Shown here piece by piece: positions 28,381-37,888 of a stretch of DNA of 38,517 nt (the first letter of the stretch is position 1; each line of letters starts with the position of its first letter). The stretch lies in the IMG/VR virus record IMGVR_UViG_3300013093_000113, positions 1 through 38,517 of that record; one strand, given 5' to 3'. Below the pieces are notes generated by a model. It was not told the DNA's origin and made no database searches. It saw only the letters and a list, made by a program, of their open reading frames with translations. The stretch comes from a virus. The translations under genes were made by a program, and so were the position numbers.

Positions 28381-31300
28381 ATGGCAAAAATAGAACTTAA
28401 TATAGTTGCTCTTGGCGACTTTTCTTCAATTAATTCGCAGATAAAAGCATTACAATCACAAGTAGCTTTATTAAATCAGAGCATGGGAAATGTTTCCTTA
28501 AGCTCTAATATTTCAAATCAATTAAAAAGCGTTACAAGTGAGTTTAGTCAAGCTTTGACTGCTGCAGGGCAATTTAAATTAACAACTGTTCAAGCGTCTA
28601 CAGAGCTTGAAAATTTTGGCACAAACCTTCAAAAAGGATCCTTAGGTTTAAAAAATTATTTTCAAATTGTAACAAATCAAACTGGATCTGCTACAAACTC
28701 TGTAAAACAACTTGCTGTAGAACAAACAAAATTACAAAACTCTGTAATAATGGCAGACCCAACAAAACAGGGTTTTTATTCTGTATTTACCCCAACAAGT
28801 ATTGATGAGGTGGCAAATGCAACCAAGATTGCTGCTAATGAAGCAAATATTTATGCAATTGCAGTTAACAAAGGTTCACAAGCATTAATTAACTGGGGCA
28901 AAAATACACAATGGGCGGGACGACAGCTAACAGTTGGTATGTCTATACCTTTAATGTTATTTGGATCACAAGCAGTTTCTGCATTTGATAGTGTAAACGC
29001 TGCCCTTACACAATTGCAAAAGGTATATGGTGAAGGATTAAATCCACCAAGTCAAAATTCTATTAATCAAATTTCACAACAAGTCCTAGACTTAGGTAGA
29101 AGTATGGCTTCAACACTAGGAATATCTCAAGAATTTACTGTGCAGGTTGCAACACAGTTTGCTGCTATGGGTAAGCAAGGAAATGATCTTATAAATCTTA
29201 CACAGCAAACTGACAGGCTAGCAAAACTTGGAAATCTTGATCAGCAAACTGCTACAAATGCAATGATTGCTCTTCAAAATGTTTACAAGTTAAATACTGA
29301 ACAAACTGCGGATGCCGTTAACTATTTTGGTTCAATTCAAAAGCAAACATCTCTTTCAATGACAGATCTTGTTTCTGCAGAAAGTAAAGTTGGACCAGTT
29401 ATTGACCAGCTTGGTGGAAGCTATAAAGATACATCAATCATGCTTCTTGCAATGAAAGAAGCTGGTGTTCCAGCAGCACAAGCAGCTAACGCATTAAAGT
29501 CTGCTTTTGCATCTATTATTTCTCCAACAAAAGCAGCAACAACAGAGTTTGCTGCCTTTGGTATAAATCTTGCCAACATTAAAAATGCAGGCGGTCCAGT
29601 TCAAATGATTGAAGCTTTGCAAGCAGGACTTTTGAAGCTGCAACCCTTAGCAAGAGAACAACTTATTGAAAAACTTTTTGGTAAATATCAATTCTCAAGA
29701 ATGTCAGCACTTATTGATAATTTTAATCAAGGTACAAGCCAAACTGTAAATGCTATTAAAGTTGCAAATGCTTCAAGTCAGCAATTGCAAACTCTTGCAA
29801 ATCAAGAATTAACTCAAGCAACATCTTCTCCATCTGCACAATGGCAAAAAGCTATGGCTACTATCAAAGCAGATTTATATCCAGTAGGACAAAAAATTAT
29901 TGAATTGGGAACTAAGTTACTCAATTTTGGTAATAGTATTGCAAAACTTTTCAGCGGATTACCAGGACCACTTAAAAGCGTTATGGGTGCACTTGCAGTA
30001 GGTGTAGCTTTATCAGGACCAATTATCATGTTAACTGGTTTGATGGGCAACTTTATTGGTTATTTAGTAAGAGGTGTTTTTAATATAAAGCAGCTTGCAA
30101 CTGGTGGAAAAACTTTAGGACAGCTCTTAACTCCAGAGTTATTAGCAGCACAAAATGCAAATAGTCTTTTTAACAAAGGTTTAGTATCTAGCGTTGATGA
30201 AGTAGATTTATTAACTGCAGCAATTAAACAATTAACTGAGAGCCTTAGTGGTTTAGTAGACACAATGAATGTTGGTGCAGGAGTTAGTGATTTAACATCA
30301 GCAGTAGGTGCAGTTGCAACAGCAGAAACAAGAATTTATGAACAAATGTCAATCCCAGGATTTGCAACAGGCGGTATTGTTCCTGGATCTGGAAATAGCG
30401 ATACAGTACCAATTATGGCTACGCCAGGAGAAGTTGTTTTATCAAAACCAACTGTTGCAAAGTATGGTGCATTTGTTAATGCAATGCTCAACAATAGTTT
30501 GCCAGGTTATGAAGAAGGTGGTCTTGTTTCAGGACATGCTTCAATGCCATTTGGACCAGAAACAATGCAATATCAAACCATGATGACTAAGTATCCAAGC
30601 TTGATTAGTCTGCAAAAAGATTTGCCAGGTTCTGTAAAAGTTTTGTCTAATTTGGTTGCAGATATTCCTCAAAAACTAAATACTGATTTAAGAAGTGGTG
30701 TTGCTACTCCAGAAGCTTTTGCAGCTGGTTGGGAAAAAGGCGGAGGATCTAAGTTTGCTAAGGCTGCTGCATTAGGCGGTTTATCTTCAGAAGATGCCTC
30801 AAATCCAGAAATATCAAAAGCTCTTGCAGATTTTGAAACAGAATTAAAGAAAAGAGTTCTTTCTTTAAATAAAGCAACACTTTCAGATCAGGATTTAGCT
30901 GATGAAACAAGAAGGTTAATTGATGAACAAAAAAATGCAACAGGAGCTACAGGAAAAGTAGCAAGGGCATTAGATAATGCATCTCAACAAGTTGGTCAAG
31001 TAAGAGTAAATGCTGGAGCAGACTATGTTCGTTCAGGATTAAAATCGGGTCAACTTACTAAAAGCGGAACTCTTGCATATCTTAATGAAGTTCCAGTTGG
31101 TCAAGTAAGAAATAAAGATAATAAAGTTACTGATTATGCTTTAAATCAAGGGTCTAACTATCAAAAATTAAGTGTTTCAGCTAAATCAGTAGTTGATAAA
31201 ATTAAATCAACAATGAAACAAGCAGCTGGTATTGCAAGTCCAGCACAAGAATTTAATGAACAAGTTGGAAAGCCAATTGCACAAGGTGTACAAGAAGGTA

Positions 31301-33381
31301 TTCAAGAAACTCTTCCAGGGATGGAAGCAATAATTGGTGATTCATTAAATGCTTCTGCTAAAGAATTAGCAGCAAGTACTCAAGCAGATTGGAACCTGCT
31401 TGGAAAAGATATGTCTTCTGCTGTTGCTAAAGGAATAACTCAAGGAACTCCAGAAGTTGTTGCTGCTACTGAAGCACAAGCAGATGAAGTTTTGGCTGCA
31501 CAAAGTGGTTCTAACGGAATGATTGGTAAAGTTAAAGGCATGTTCACCAAAGAAGGCGGTGGCATGAACATGGGTGCAAAGATGATGGGATCTATGGCAC
31601 TTATGACTGCAGGACCTATGCTTGCAAACATGTTACCTAAGGGAAGTAATATTCAAGGTATGACCTCAGAAGCATCTTCAATGGCTGGAATGGGCATGAT
31701 GTTTGGACCAGAAGGTGCTGCAGCTGGGGCTGCTTTAGGTGTTGTTATATCTGGCTTTGGCGATTTGATGAAAGCAGAAAAAGAACATCAAGCTACAGTT
31801 AAAGCAACATTCTCTGAATCAGATGCTGCAATTAAAATGTTTGGTGGTACTGTAACATCAACAACAATTCCAATTATTCATTTTGCACAACAAGTTGAAG
31901 CTGCGGGAATTACCAGCAAAACAGCATTAACTCAAATTCAACAAATGTCTAATGCAATTGGACAATTAAGTTCTTCTGATCCAATGAAGAAAACAGCAGA
32001 TTCAATTAAGGGTTATGGAGATAATATTAAAGCAGTTGTAGGAACACTTAAACAATTTGCAGCAGCACAGGTAGCTTCTGGTATGGATCCAAAGGGTGTT
32101 CAGAATATGGTTGCAGCAATGCTTCAATATAGTGGACAAACACAATTTTTAGGTGCTGCATTAAAAGAAATTATTCCAGCAACACAAAATGTAGCAACAG
32201 CACAATCAACACTTATTAGTAAATTAGTTTCAGCAGAAGGAGCAACAAATGCTGAATATGAAGCAAATATGCTTTTGGGTGGGTCGTATAAAGATTTAGA
32301 TGCAGGAAGTAGAAATCTTGCAGATGGATTATCAACAGTTGCAATGGGCACGTTTAGCACTACTGCAAATGCAACAGTATTGACTGCTACTGTAAAGAAT
32401 TTAAATAATACTCAGGTTGATGCATATACAAGTGGAACATTGCTTGCTGCAAAACTTAAAGATATAGGACAAACAGATCTTTCAAGTAGACTTTTGCAAA
32501 TAAATGGATATGTTAAAAATGTTGGTATATCATGGTTATTGGCAACTGCACAAGCAGATGGGTTTGCAGCAAGTATTGATAAAATTAAAGATGCAGCAAG
32601 CAACCCGCATACACTTGCTGAATTAACAGATCAAGCAACTAAGTTTGTAGCAGCATTTAATGCTGCAGCATTAAAATCAGCAACAGATGCAGCTATTGCT
32701 TCAGAAAAAGCAATGCAAAAAGCACTTGGTTCAGCTGCATCAGGTACAGATGCTGTTTCAACATTAACAGCAGCATATAAGAGTATTATTGATCCTGCTA
32801 CAAAATATACTAATGAATTAGATAAGCAGCAGACATTACTAAACGCACAAAATACTGCTGCTAAAGATGCCCTAGATTATGCAACAAAACAAGCAGATTT
32901 GCAAAATCAAATTACACAAAAGATGGCAACTGGAGATTATCTTGGTGCAAACCTAATAAAGCAGAATATGCTTTCTAATACCAATGATTATCAAATGCAA
33001 ACTGCACAAAATGCAAATCAGCAAATTATAGACACTGGAAAGCAAGCTATTTCAGATGCACAAGCTGCTATTGCTTCAGGTATTGCTCCAGATAAAGATA
33101 CAATTGCTTTATTGAAACAGTATACTCAAGCAAATGGACCTAAACTTAATCAGTATAGTTATGGTACAATTAATGTGCCAGGTTCTGCAAGTTATGGAAC
33201 AAATGCACAAATGGGTGTAAATAATTCTGCAGTGCCTCCTATACAAGTAGTAGTAAATGGTTCTAATTTAACACAAGAGCAATTGCAAGCAGCAGCAACA
33301 ACTGCAGCTTTAAATGCTTATAAGACAATTCAGCAAAGATCTGGAATGTCTAGTTCAACAACTAAGGTGGGTAACGGATAA
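28381..33381 (+). CDS. Tail tape measure protein (1666 aa)
   Basis: This is the longest gene. It sets tail length and enters the host during DNA ejection. GGGGGTGAG precedes the ATG. The N-terminus is helical (SSINSQIKALQSQVALLNQS). Residues ~180-480 match the TP901-type tape measure core, including EAGVPAAQAANALKSAFASI and KAATTEFAAFGINLANIKNA. Hydrophobic segments occur at ~531-562 (LAVGVALSGPIIMLTGLMG), ~1064-1087 and ~1101-1130. ATGGIVPGSGNSDTVPIMAT and GEVVLSKPTVAKYG (~661-695) form a motif common in such proteins. The C-terminal ~300 residues are Ala/Gln-rich helices. At roughly 1.5 angstrom per residue the tail would be about 250 nm long. No lytic domain is recognised. Confidence 0.92.
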   Translation: MAKIELNIVALGDFSSINSQIKALQSQVALLNQSMGNVSLSSNISNQLKSVTSEFSQALTAAGQFKLTTVQASTELENFGTNLQKGSLGLKNYFQIVTNQTGSATNSVKQLAVEQTKLQNSVIMADPTKQGFYSVFTPTSIDEVANATKIAANEANIYAIAVNKGSQALINWGKNTQWAGRQLTVGMSIPLMLFGSQAVSAFDSVNAALTQLQKVYGEGLNPPSQNSINQISQQVLDLGRSMASTLGISQEFTVQVATQFAAMGKQGNDLINLTQQTDRLAKLGNLDQQTATNAMIALQNVYKLNTEQTADAVNYFGSIQKQTSLSMTDLVSAESKVGPVIDQLGGSYKDTSIMLLAMKEAGVPAAQAANALKSAFASIISPTKAATTEFAAFGINLANIKNAGGPVQMIEALQAGLLKLQPLAREQLIEKLFGKYQFSRMSALIDNFNQGTSQTVNAIKVANASSQQLQTLANQELTQATSSPSAQWQKAMATIKADLYPVGQKIIELGTKLLNFGNSIAKLFSGLPGPLKSVMGALAVGVALSGPIIMLTGLMGNFIGYLVRGVFNIKQLATGGKTLGQLLTPELLAAQNANSLFNKGLVSSVDEVDLLTAAIKQLTESLSGLVDTMNVGAGVSDLTSAVGAVATAETRIYEQMSIPGFATGGIVPGSGNSDTVPIMATPGEVVLSKPTVAKYGAFVNAMLNNSLPGYEEGGLVSGHASMPFGPETMQYQTMMTKYPSLISLQKDLPGSVKVLSNLVADIPQKLNTDLRSGVATPEAFAAGWEKGGGSKFAKAAALGGLSSEDASNPEISKALADFETELKKRVLSLNKATLSDQDLADETRRLIDEQKNATGATGKVARALDNASQQVGQVRVNAGADYVRSGLKSGQLTKSGTLAYLNEVPVGQVRNKDNKVTDYALNQGSNYQKLSVSAKSVVDKIKSTMKQAAGIASPAQEFNEQVGKPIAQGVQEGIQETLPGMEAIIGDSLNASAKELAASTQADWNLLGKDMSSAVAKGITQGTPEVVAATEAQADEVLAAQSGSNGMIGKVKGMFTKEGGGMNMGAKMMGSMALMTAGPMLANMLPKGSNIQGMTSEASSMAGMGMMFGPEGAAAGAALGVVISGFGDLMKAEKEHQATVKATFSESDAAIKMFGGTVTSTTIPIIHFAQQVEAAGITSKTALTQIQQMSNAIGQLSSSDPMKKTADSIKGYGDNIKAVVGTLKQFAAAQVASGMDPKGVQNMVAAMLQYSGQTQFLGAALKEIIPATQNVATAQSTLISKLVSAEGATNAEYEANMLLGGSYKDLDAGSRNLADGLSTVAMGTFSTTANATVLTATVKNLNNTQVDAYTSGTLLAAKLKDIGQTDLSSRLLQINGYVKNVGISWLLATAQADGFAASIDKIKDAASNPHTLAELTDQATKFVAAFNAAALKSATDAAIASEKAMQKALGSAASGTDAVSTLTAAYKSIIDPATKYTNELDKQQTLLNAQNTAAKDALDYATKQADLQNQITQKMATGDYLGANLIKQNMLSNTNDYQMQTAQNANQQIIDTGKQAISDAQAAIASGIAPDKDTIALLKQYTQANGPKLNQYSYGTINVPGSASYGTNAQMGVNNSAVPPIQVVVNGSNLTQEQLQAAATTAALNAYKTIQQRSGMSSSTTKVGNG

Positions 33382-33896
33382 TGTCATACGCTATTAATGC
33401 TGGACTTTCAGTATCTTTAGATAATAATACATGGTATCAGTTAACAGATGATAACCGTTCACCAATAAAAATTGCCTATGAAATAATTGATAAAACAAAC
33501 AGAATGGCAGATGGAACATTACGTCGTTATGTTATTGCTAATAAGCATAAAATAACAACTGATTGGAAGGAAACTTGGAGTAGAACTTTGGCAAATGAAA
33601 GCTTTGCTGGTACTTCTGATGGAGCAAAAGGTGGTTCTTGGCTAAAATCTTTTTATGAAATTAATGTTTTTAATCCAGTATATGTAAAGCTTTCGATAGC
33701 TGGAAACTACGAATCAATTGGTGGAGTAATAACACCAGTTGCTGATGATACATATTATTCTTCTTCATATGATGTTTCAACGGGAAGTTCAAATTTTGTA
33801 TATGCAACCTATATAACATCTTTTGATTATACTGTAAATAAAAGAAATATAAATTTTGATTTAGTTGATATTACAATAGAATTTACGGAGATATAA
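33381..33896 (+). CDS. Minor tail protein, distal-tail position (171 aa)
   Basis: The gene joins the tape measure by a TAATG overlap and the next gene by another. The protein starts SYAINAGLSVSLDNNTWYQL and contains RMADGTLRRYVIANKHKITT (residues ~46-65) and W.ETWSRTLANESF, followed by a beta-rich C-terminal half. It lacks similarity that I can name, but small beta-rich proteins directly after the tape measure are usually distal tail or baseplate ring subunits. There are no enzymatic motifs. Confidence 0.58.
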   Translation: MSYAINAGLSVSLDNNTWYQLTDDNRSPIKIAYEIIDKTNRMADGTLRRYVIANKHKITTDWKETWSRTLANESFAGTSDGAKGGSWLKSFYEINVFNPVYVKLSIAGNYESIGGVITPVADDTYYSSSYDVSTGSSNFVYATYITSFDYTVNKRNINFDLVDITIEFTEI

Positions 33897-36800
33897 TGTT
33901 AGGTACAGCACCAATAAGACAATATTTCTCATCAGGAACAAATCACTTTTTAAATATTGCACTTTCTACGGAATGGAATTATAATTTATTTTATCCAGCC
34001 TATGCAACTTTTTCAGGGGACGGTACAGATTATTCTTCAGGTATTGGGACTTGGTCAAATGGTACAGTTGCATCTGGCTTAGGTAAATATGGCGATGATT
34101 GCCTAGAGATATATTCTGAAGGTCAAACTGGAACAACATCTACTACTGTATCAGTCCCTTCAGGAACTAATACTTACAAAGTAGTTTTTTATGCCAAAGT
34201 TTTAGAAAATCAAACAGTAACTCTTTCGTGCTTAAATTATTTAGATATTCATAGATCAAGCTCAACAACACAACAAATTGATAGTACACAATGGGTAAGG
34301 TTTGTTACATATATTAGCTCAAGACCACTTGATACCCCTTATAATAATTTTACAATTACGCTTGATTATACGTCTAAAGATGATATTACTCCATACCACA
34401 TACTTATTGATATGATACAAATTTATGAAACTACTGAATTTGATTATCAGTATGATAATTTGTGGCCTACTGATAGTCCTTTTACATTTTTTAGGCCAGG
34501 AGAAAGTTATGTAAATTCTGGAAATTATTTAACTCCACTTCCAAGTAATTTTAGAAAAATAAATACTAAAATAAATTCTCCATTAACATGGAGTAATCAA
34601 ATGCCATGTAGTCCAATGGTTTATAATCCACAATTATTAAATCTAGCTGCATCAAATCCACTATATAAAAATGGACTTTTGTCAGATTACACAAAATATA
34701 AATATTTTGTTTCAGATTTAAATACAAAACAAATAGGTGGATTTTATGAACAAGAAGTCGGTGCTAATAAAATAGTTTTAAAGTTTAATGTTGCATACGC
34801 TAAACCTTCTATAAACTTAAATTTATATGATACTAAAACGGGCTATTCTTCAGGAAATATAAATATTTCATATACAGAAATACCAGATTCTGGTGTTGTA
34901 ATAATATATAGACAATCAAACGGCTCCTGGAGCCTAAGTCCTTGGACAACTATGCCAACATTTAATTTACAAGGTCAGATTACAAATTATCAATATATTA
35001 ATAAGATCGTTGTAACTCAAACTGAATCTTATCTTAATCCAAATTATAATAGTTCTTCAGAAGTTGCTAAAGCAGATATGCAAAGATTGCATGTTATTGA
35101 AATTTCTCCAAGACTTGAAATTGATATAACTAATTTTTTGATGGACATTGATGTTATAACTGAACTTGATAATAAACAAAGTCCTCTTCCAATATCTGCG
35201 ATATCTGCTAACACCGCCACAATTCATCTTGCAAACATTCCTTTGCTTGTAAGTAATCAGGTATTAAGTCTTTTTTCTAACAACTCAGACATTTCTCCAC
35301 TTAAAGGATTATTTAAAAAGTATGTTAAATTTTATATTAATTATATAGTAAAAGATTCAGTAGCTGGAACTTCAACTGAAGATAGGGTAATTAATGGTGG
35401 AGTTTACTATGCAGATAGCTGGGATAGCCAAGATATTGATAAGACTCAAGTAACATGCTATGACGCAGCAAAACAATTACAATTAAGATCTCCAACTGAT
35501 TATGTTGCAGAATATCAAAATGTATTTAATATGATATCAAATATATTAGATTCTTCTGGTTTTACAGATTATGATTATGATAGTCTTAAAAAAGTAACTA
35601 TGGAAACTGTTACTTTATCAGATGGAACCGTAGAGCAAAATAGTCATCCAGTAGTATGTCAATATTTTTATGCTGATGGAAGTCAACAAAAAATATTTGA
35701 TGTACTCAGAGAAATTTTAGAAGTATATCAAATAGGTGCTTATTTTGACTCTTATGGTGTTATGAAATTTTTAAATCTTAATTCTATTCTTAATAATACT
35801 ACTGAAAATTTAATTGTTCATGATTCTACAACACCATTAACAATGGTTGATCCAGATACAAATCAAATATTAATTGTTTCTCCAAACATTGTAACTGATA
35901 CTTACAATGAAACTATTAAAACAAAAATTGGTCAAGCAACATTTAAATACAAAACTCCACAAATAAGTAAAACTTTATCTCCAAGCTCAAATGGAGCAGG
36001 CACTCCATTGACAACAGCTATAATTGATAAAAATGATGCATTATGGGCATTAACAGATGATGACATGACAACATTTAATTATCTTGATCAATCAATAACA
36101 AGCGTTTCTCAAGATTACTTCTATTTAAATCAAAATGATTTATTAAGTACGTTTAATTCTTTTGATATTAATCACAATGGATATGCAATCATTGAAGGAG
36201 AAATCGTAAGTTTCAGTGATAAAGAGTATTTGTTTAGTGTCACACCTGGCGATTCTGTTCCAGTCACATATCAATATTCTGGAAACTACACTGCAATTAT
36301 TTCAAATGCTACGGATATGACTGAATCTATTTCAGAATTTGCTAATAAATCTGGTTATGGTGGACAAGTTACATATACTCCAACAGGTAAAATAGCAAAT
36401 GTTCAAAGAGGAATGTTTAATACGCCAGTCAGAAAACATTTAATTGTAAATGATTCATCTTCTTTAAATTCTAGACTTCAACTAGTAGAAGGAACATCCC
36501 CAACGGTTTATTTAAATCAAATAATGATGCCAGTAACTACAGATGGTCAAAAAACTATTATGAAGCCAATAGATGATACAAATAGTTCAAATATTGGTTA
36601 TACAACATTTTCTACAAAAATGGTTATTGGACCAAATTCAAATAATGCATTTATTGATGGTGCAGGCGGTGGCTTGGTTATTAATATTGGCGGGAATCCG
36701 ATTTATGTAGAAATAAGACAAGATCTATCGTCAAGCACTACTACTAATAAAAAGGGTATTAAGGTTCCAGGATATAGACTATATTGTTATCAAGGAAATA

Positions 36801-37852
36801 CTTCTTTGTTTGGACCAGATACTCCTTATTATGATATATCTGGAACACTTCTTAATGATACAAATTCATATCCACCAGGGTCACCATTTGAAGAATTTGG
36901 AAGAGTTGTAAATCTTAAATTTGTTCAAACATCAACATCTTCGTTTGAATTGTTTTTAAATAAAAACAGAATATCTGTGTCTAATGCAGATGGTTTAAAT
37001 TTAGATGTATTTGGAGACTATGGAATTTTTTCTCACGGTACAACTGGAGCGACAGGAGGAGTTGCTTCTGGAAGCATAGCTTTTATAGAGCTGTATGCAA
37101 CACAAACTCCACTTAATATTTCTGATATAAATTATCATTATGAATTGCCAAGTTTTGCTAATTCCATAGTGGCTGGACATAAAACCTTTGAAATTAATTA
37201 TATGCTTCAAACAAGACCTCAAGTAGTAGGAATTCAATACTATGATGTCCAGTATAGTTTAGCACCTTCAATAAATGCATATCCATTAAAAGTTCAATAT
37301 AGTTGGTGGTACTTTTCAGACCCAGTAAATAATACAACAAAGCTTAATTTTGTTACAGTTAATGAAGATGCATTAAATTATTCTTTGGTATATAATTCGG
37401 GTTTCAGGGGAAGAATTGCTATTGTAAATAGTTCACCTTCGGCAGTATGGCTTAAAAAAACTCCTGATACAGTAAATCCTATTGATATTATATTTTCAAT
37501 AAATTCAGATAATATAATAACGTTAGGTGATCAGCAATCAATTACAAAGGTTTTTGATCAATCTGGACTATCAGATAGTATTGAAATTCAAAGCAACTGG
37601 GTTCAATCAAGAAGTGCTGCAGATGCAATCCTTAGTACAATATTTAAAGCTATTGACGGTTTTAGTAGAGATACTCAGATTTCTATATATGGAAATCCGC
37701 TTATAGAGATAGGTGATGTAGTTCATATTAAATATAGCCTTAAAAATATTGGAATAAATGAATCTGTTTCAAACAAATATTTTGTAGAATCAGTAGAACA
37801 AAAATTTGATACTGGACTTGAAACTATCATAACTTTAAACCAAATTGTGTGA
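33896..37852 (+). CDS. Large tail-tip / baseplate hub protein with lectin-like domain (1318 aa)
   Basis: This is a multidomain tail protein. Residues ~35-180 (SGLGKYGDDCLEIYSEGQTG ... NTYKVVFYAKVLENQTVTLS) look like a carbohydrate-binding galactose-binding fold. Residues ~400-640 include RLEIDITNFLMDIDVITELD, VTCYDAAKQLQL and QKIFDVLREILEVYQIGAYF, a pattern of baseplate hub proteins. Residues ~900-1080 (TFSTKMVIGPNSNNAFIDGA ... SGSIAFIELYATQTPLNISD) resemble a LamG/concanavalin lectin. The C-terminus (~1230-1318: RSAADAILSTIFKAIDGFSR, LIEIGDVVHIKYSL) returns to a hub-like fold, so the lectin appears inserted in the hub. It starts in a TAATG junction. It is likely the central tip that contacts the cell surface. 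Confidence 0.72.
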   Translation: MLGTAPIRQYFSSGTNHFLNIALSTEWNYNLFYPAYATFSGDGTDYSSGIGTWSNGTVASGLGKYGDDCLEIYSEGQTGTTSTTVSVPSGTNTYKVVFYAKVLENQTVTLSCLNYLDIHRSSSTTQQIDSTQWVRFVTYISSRPLDTPYNNFTITLDYTSKDDITPYHILIDMIQIYETTEFDYQYDNLWPTDSPFTFFRPGESYVNSGNYLTPLPSNFRKINTKINSPLTWSNQMPCSPMVYNPQLLNLAASNPLYKNGLLSDYTKYKYFVSDLNTKQIGGFYEQEVGANKIVLKFNVAYAKPSINLNLYDTKTGYSSGNINISYTEIPDSGVVIIYRQSNGSWSLSPWTTMPTFNLQGQITNYQYINKIVVTQTESYLNPNYNSSSEVAKADMQRLHVIEISPRLEIDITNFLMDIDVITELDNKQSPLPISAISANTATIHLANIPLLVSNQVLSLFSNNSDISPLKGLFKKYVKFYINYIVKDSVAGTSTEDRVINGGVYYADSWDSQDIDKTQVTCYDAAKQLQLRSPTDYVAEYQNVFNMISNILDSSGFTDYDYDSLKKVTMETVTLSDGTVEQNSHPVVCQYFYADGSQQKIFDVLREILEVYQIGAYFDSYGVMKFLNLNSILNNTTENLIVHDSTTPLTMVDPDTNQILIVSPNIVTDTYNETIKTKIGQATFKYKTPQISKTLSPSSNGAGTPLTTAIIDKNDALWALTDDDMTTFNYLDQSITSVSQDYFYLNQNDLLSTFNSFDINHNGYAIIEGEIVSFSDKEYLFSVTPGDSVPVTYQYSGNYTAIISNATDMTESISEFANKSGYGGQVTYTPTGKIANVQRGMFNTPVRKHLIVNDSSSLNSRLQLVEGTSPTVYLNQIMMPVTTDGQKTIMKPIDDTNSSNIGYTTFSTKMVIGPNSNNAFIDGAGGGLVINIGGNPIYVEIRQDLSSSTTTNKKGIKVPGYRLYCYQGNTSLFGPDTPYYDISGTLLNDTNSYPPGSPFEEFGRVVNLKFVQTSTSSFELFLNKNRISVSNADGLNLDVFGDYGIFSHGTTGATGGVASGSIAFIELYATQTPLNISDINYHYELPSFANSIVAGHKTFEINYMLQTRPQVVGIQYYDVQYSLAPSINAYPLKVQYSWWYFSDPVNNTTKLNFVTVNEDALNYSLVYNSGFRGRIAIVNSSPSAVWLKKTPDTVNPIDIIFSINSDNIITLGDQQSITKVFDQSGLSDSIEIQSNWVQSRSAADAILSTIFKAIDGFSRDTQISIYGNPLIEIGDVVHIKYSLKNIGINESVSNKYFVESVEQKFDTGLETIITLNQIV

Positions 37853-37865
37853 TGAAAGTGCAAAA

Positions 37866-37874
37866 TGCTATAAT
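37866..37874 (+). promoter_or_regulatory. Extended -10 promoter for the last tail gene
   Basis: TGC-TATAAT lies 14 nt before ATG 37889. AAGGGTGGTG follows as ribosome site, similar to the AAGGTGGTG of the capsid and major tail leaders. A clear -35 is not seen. Confidence 0.6.
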
Positions 37875-37888
37875 AAGGGTGGTGAAAA

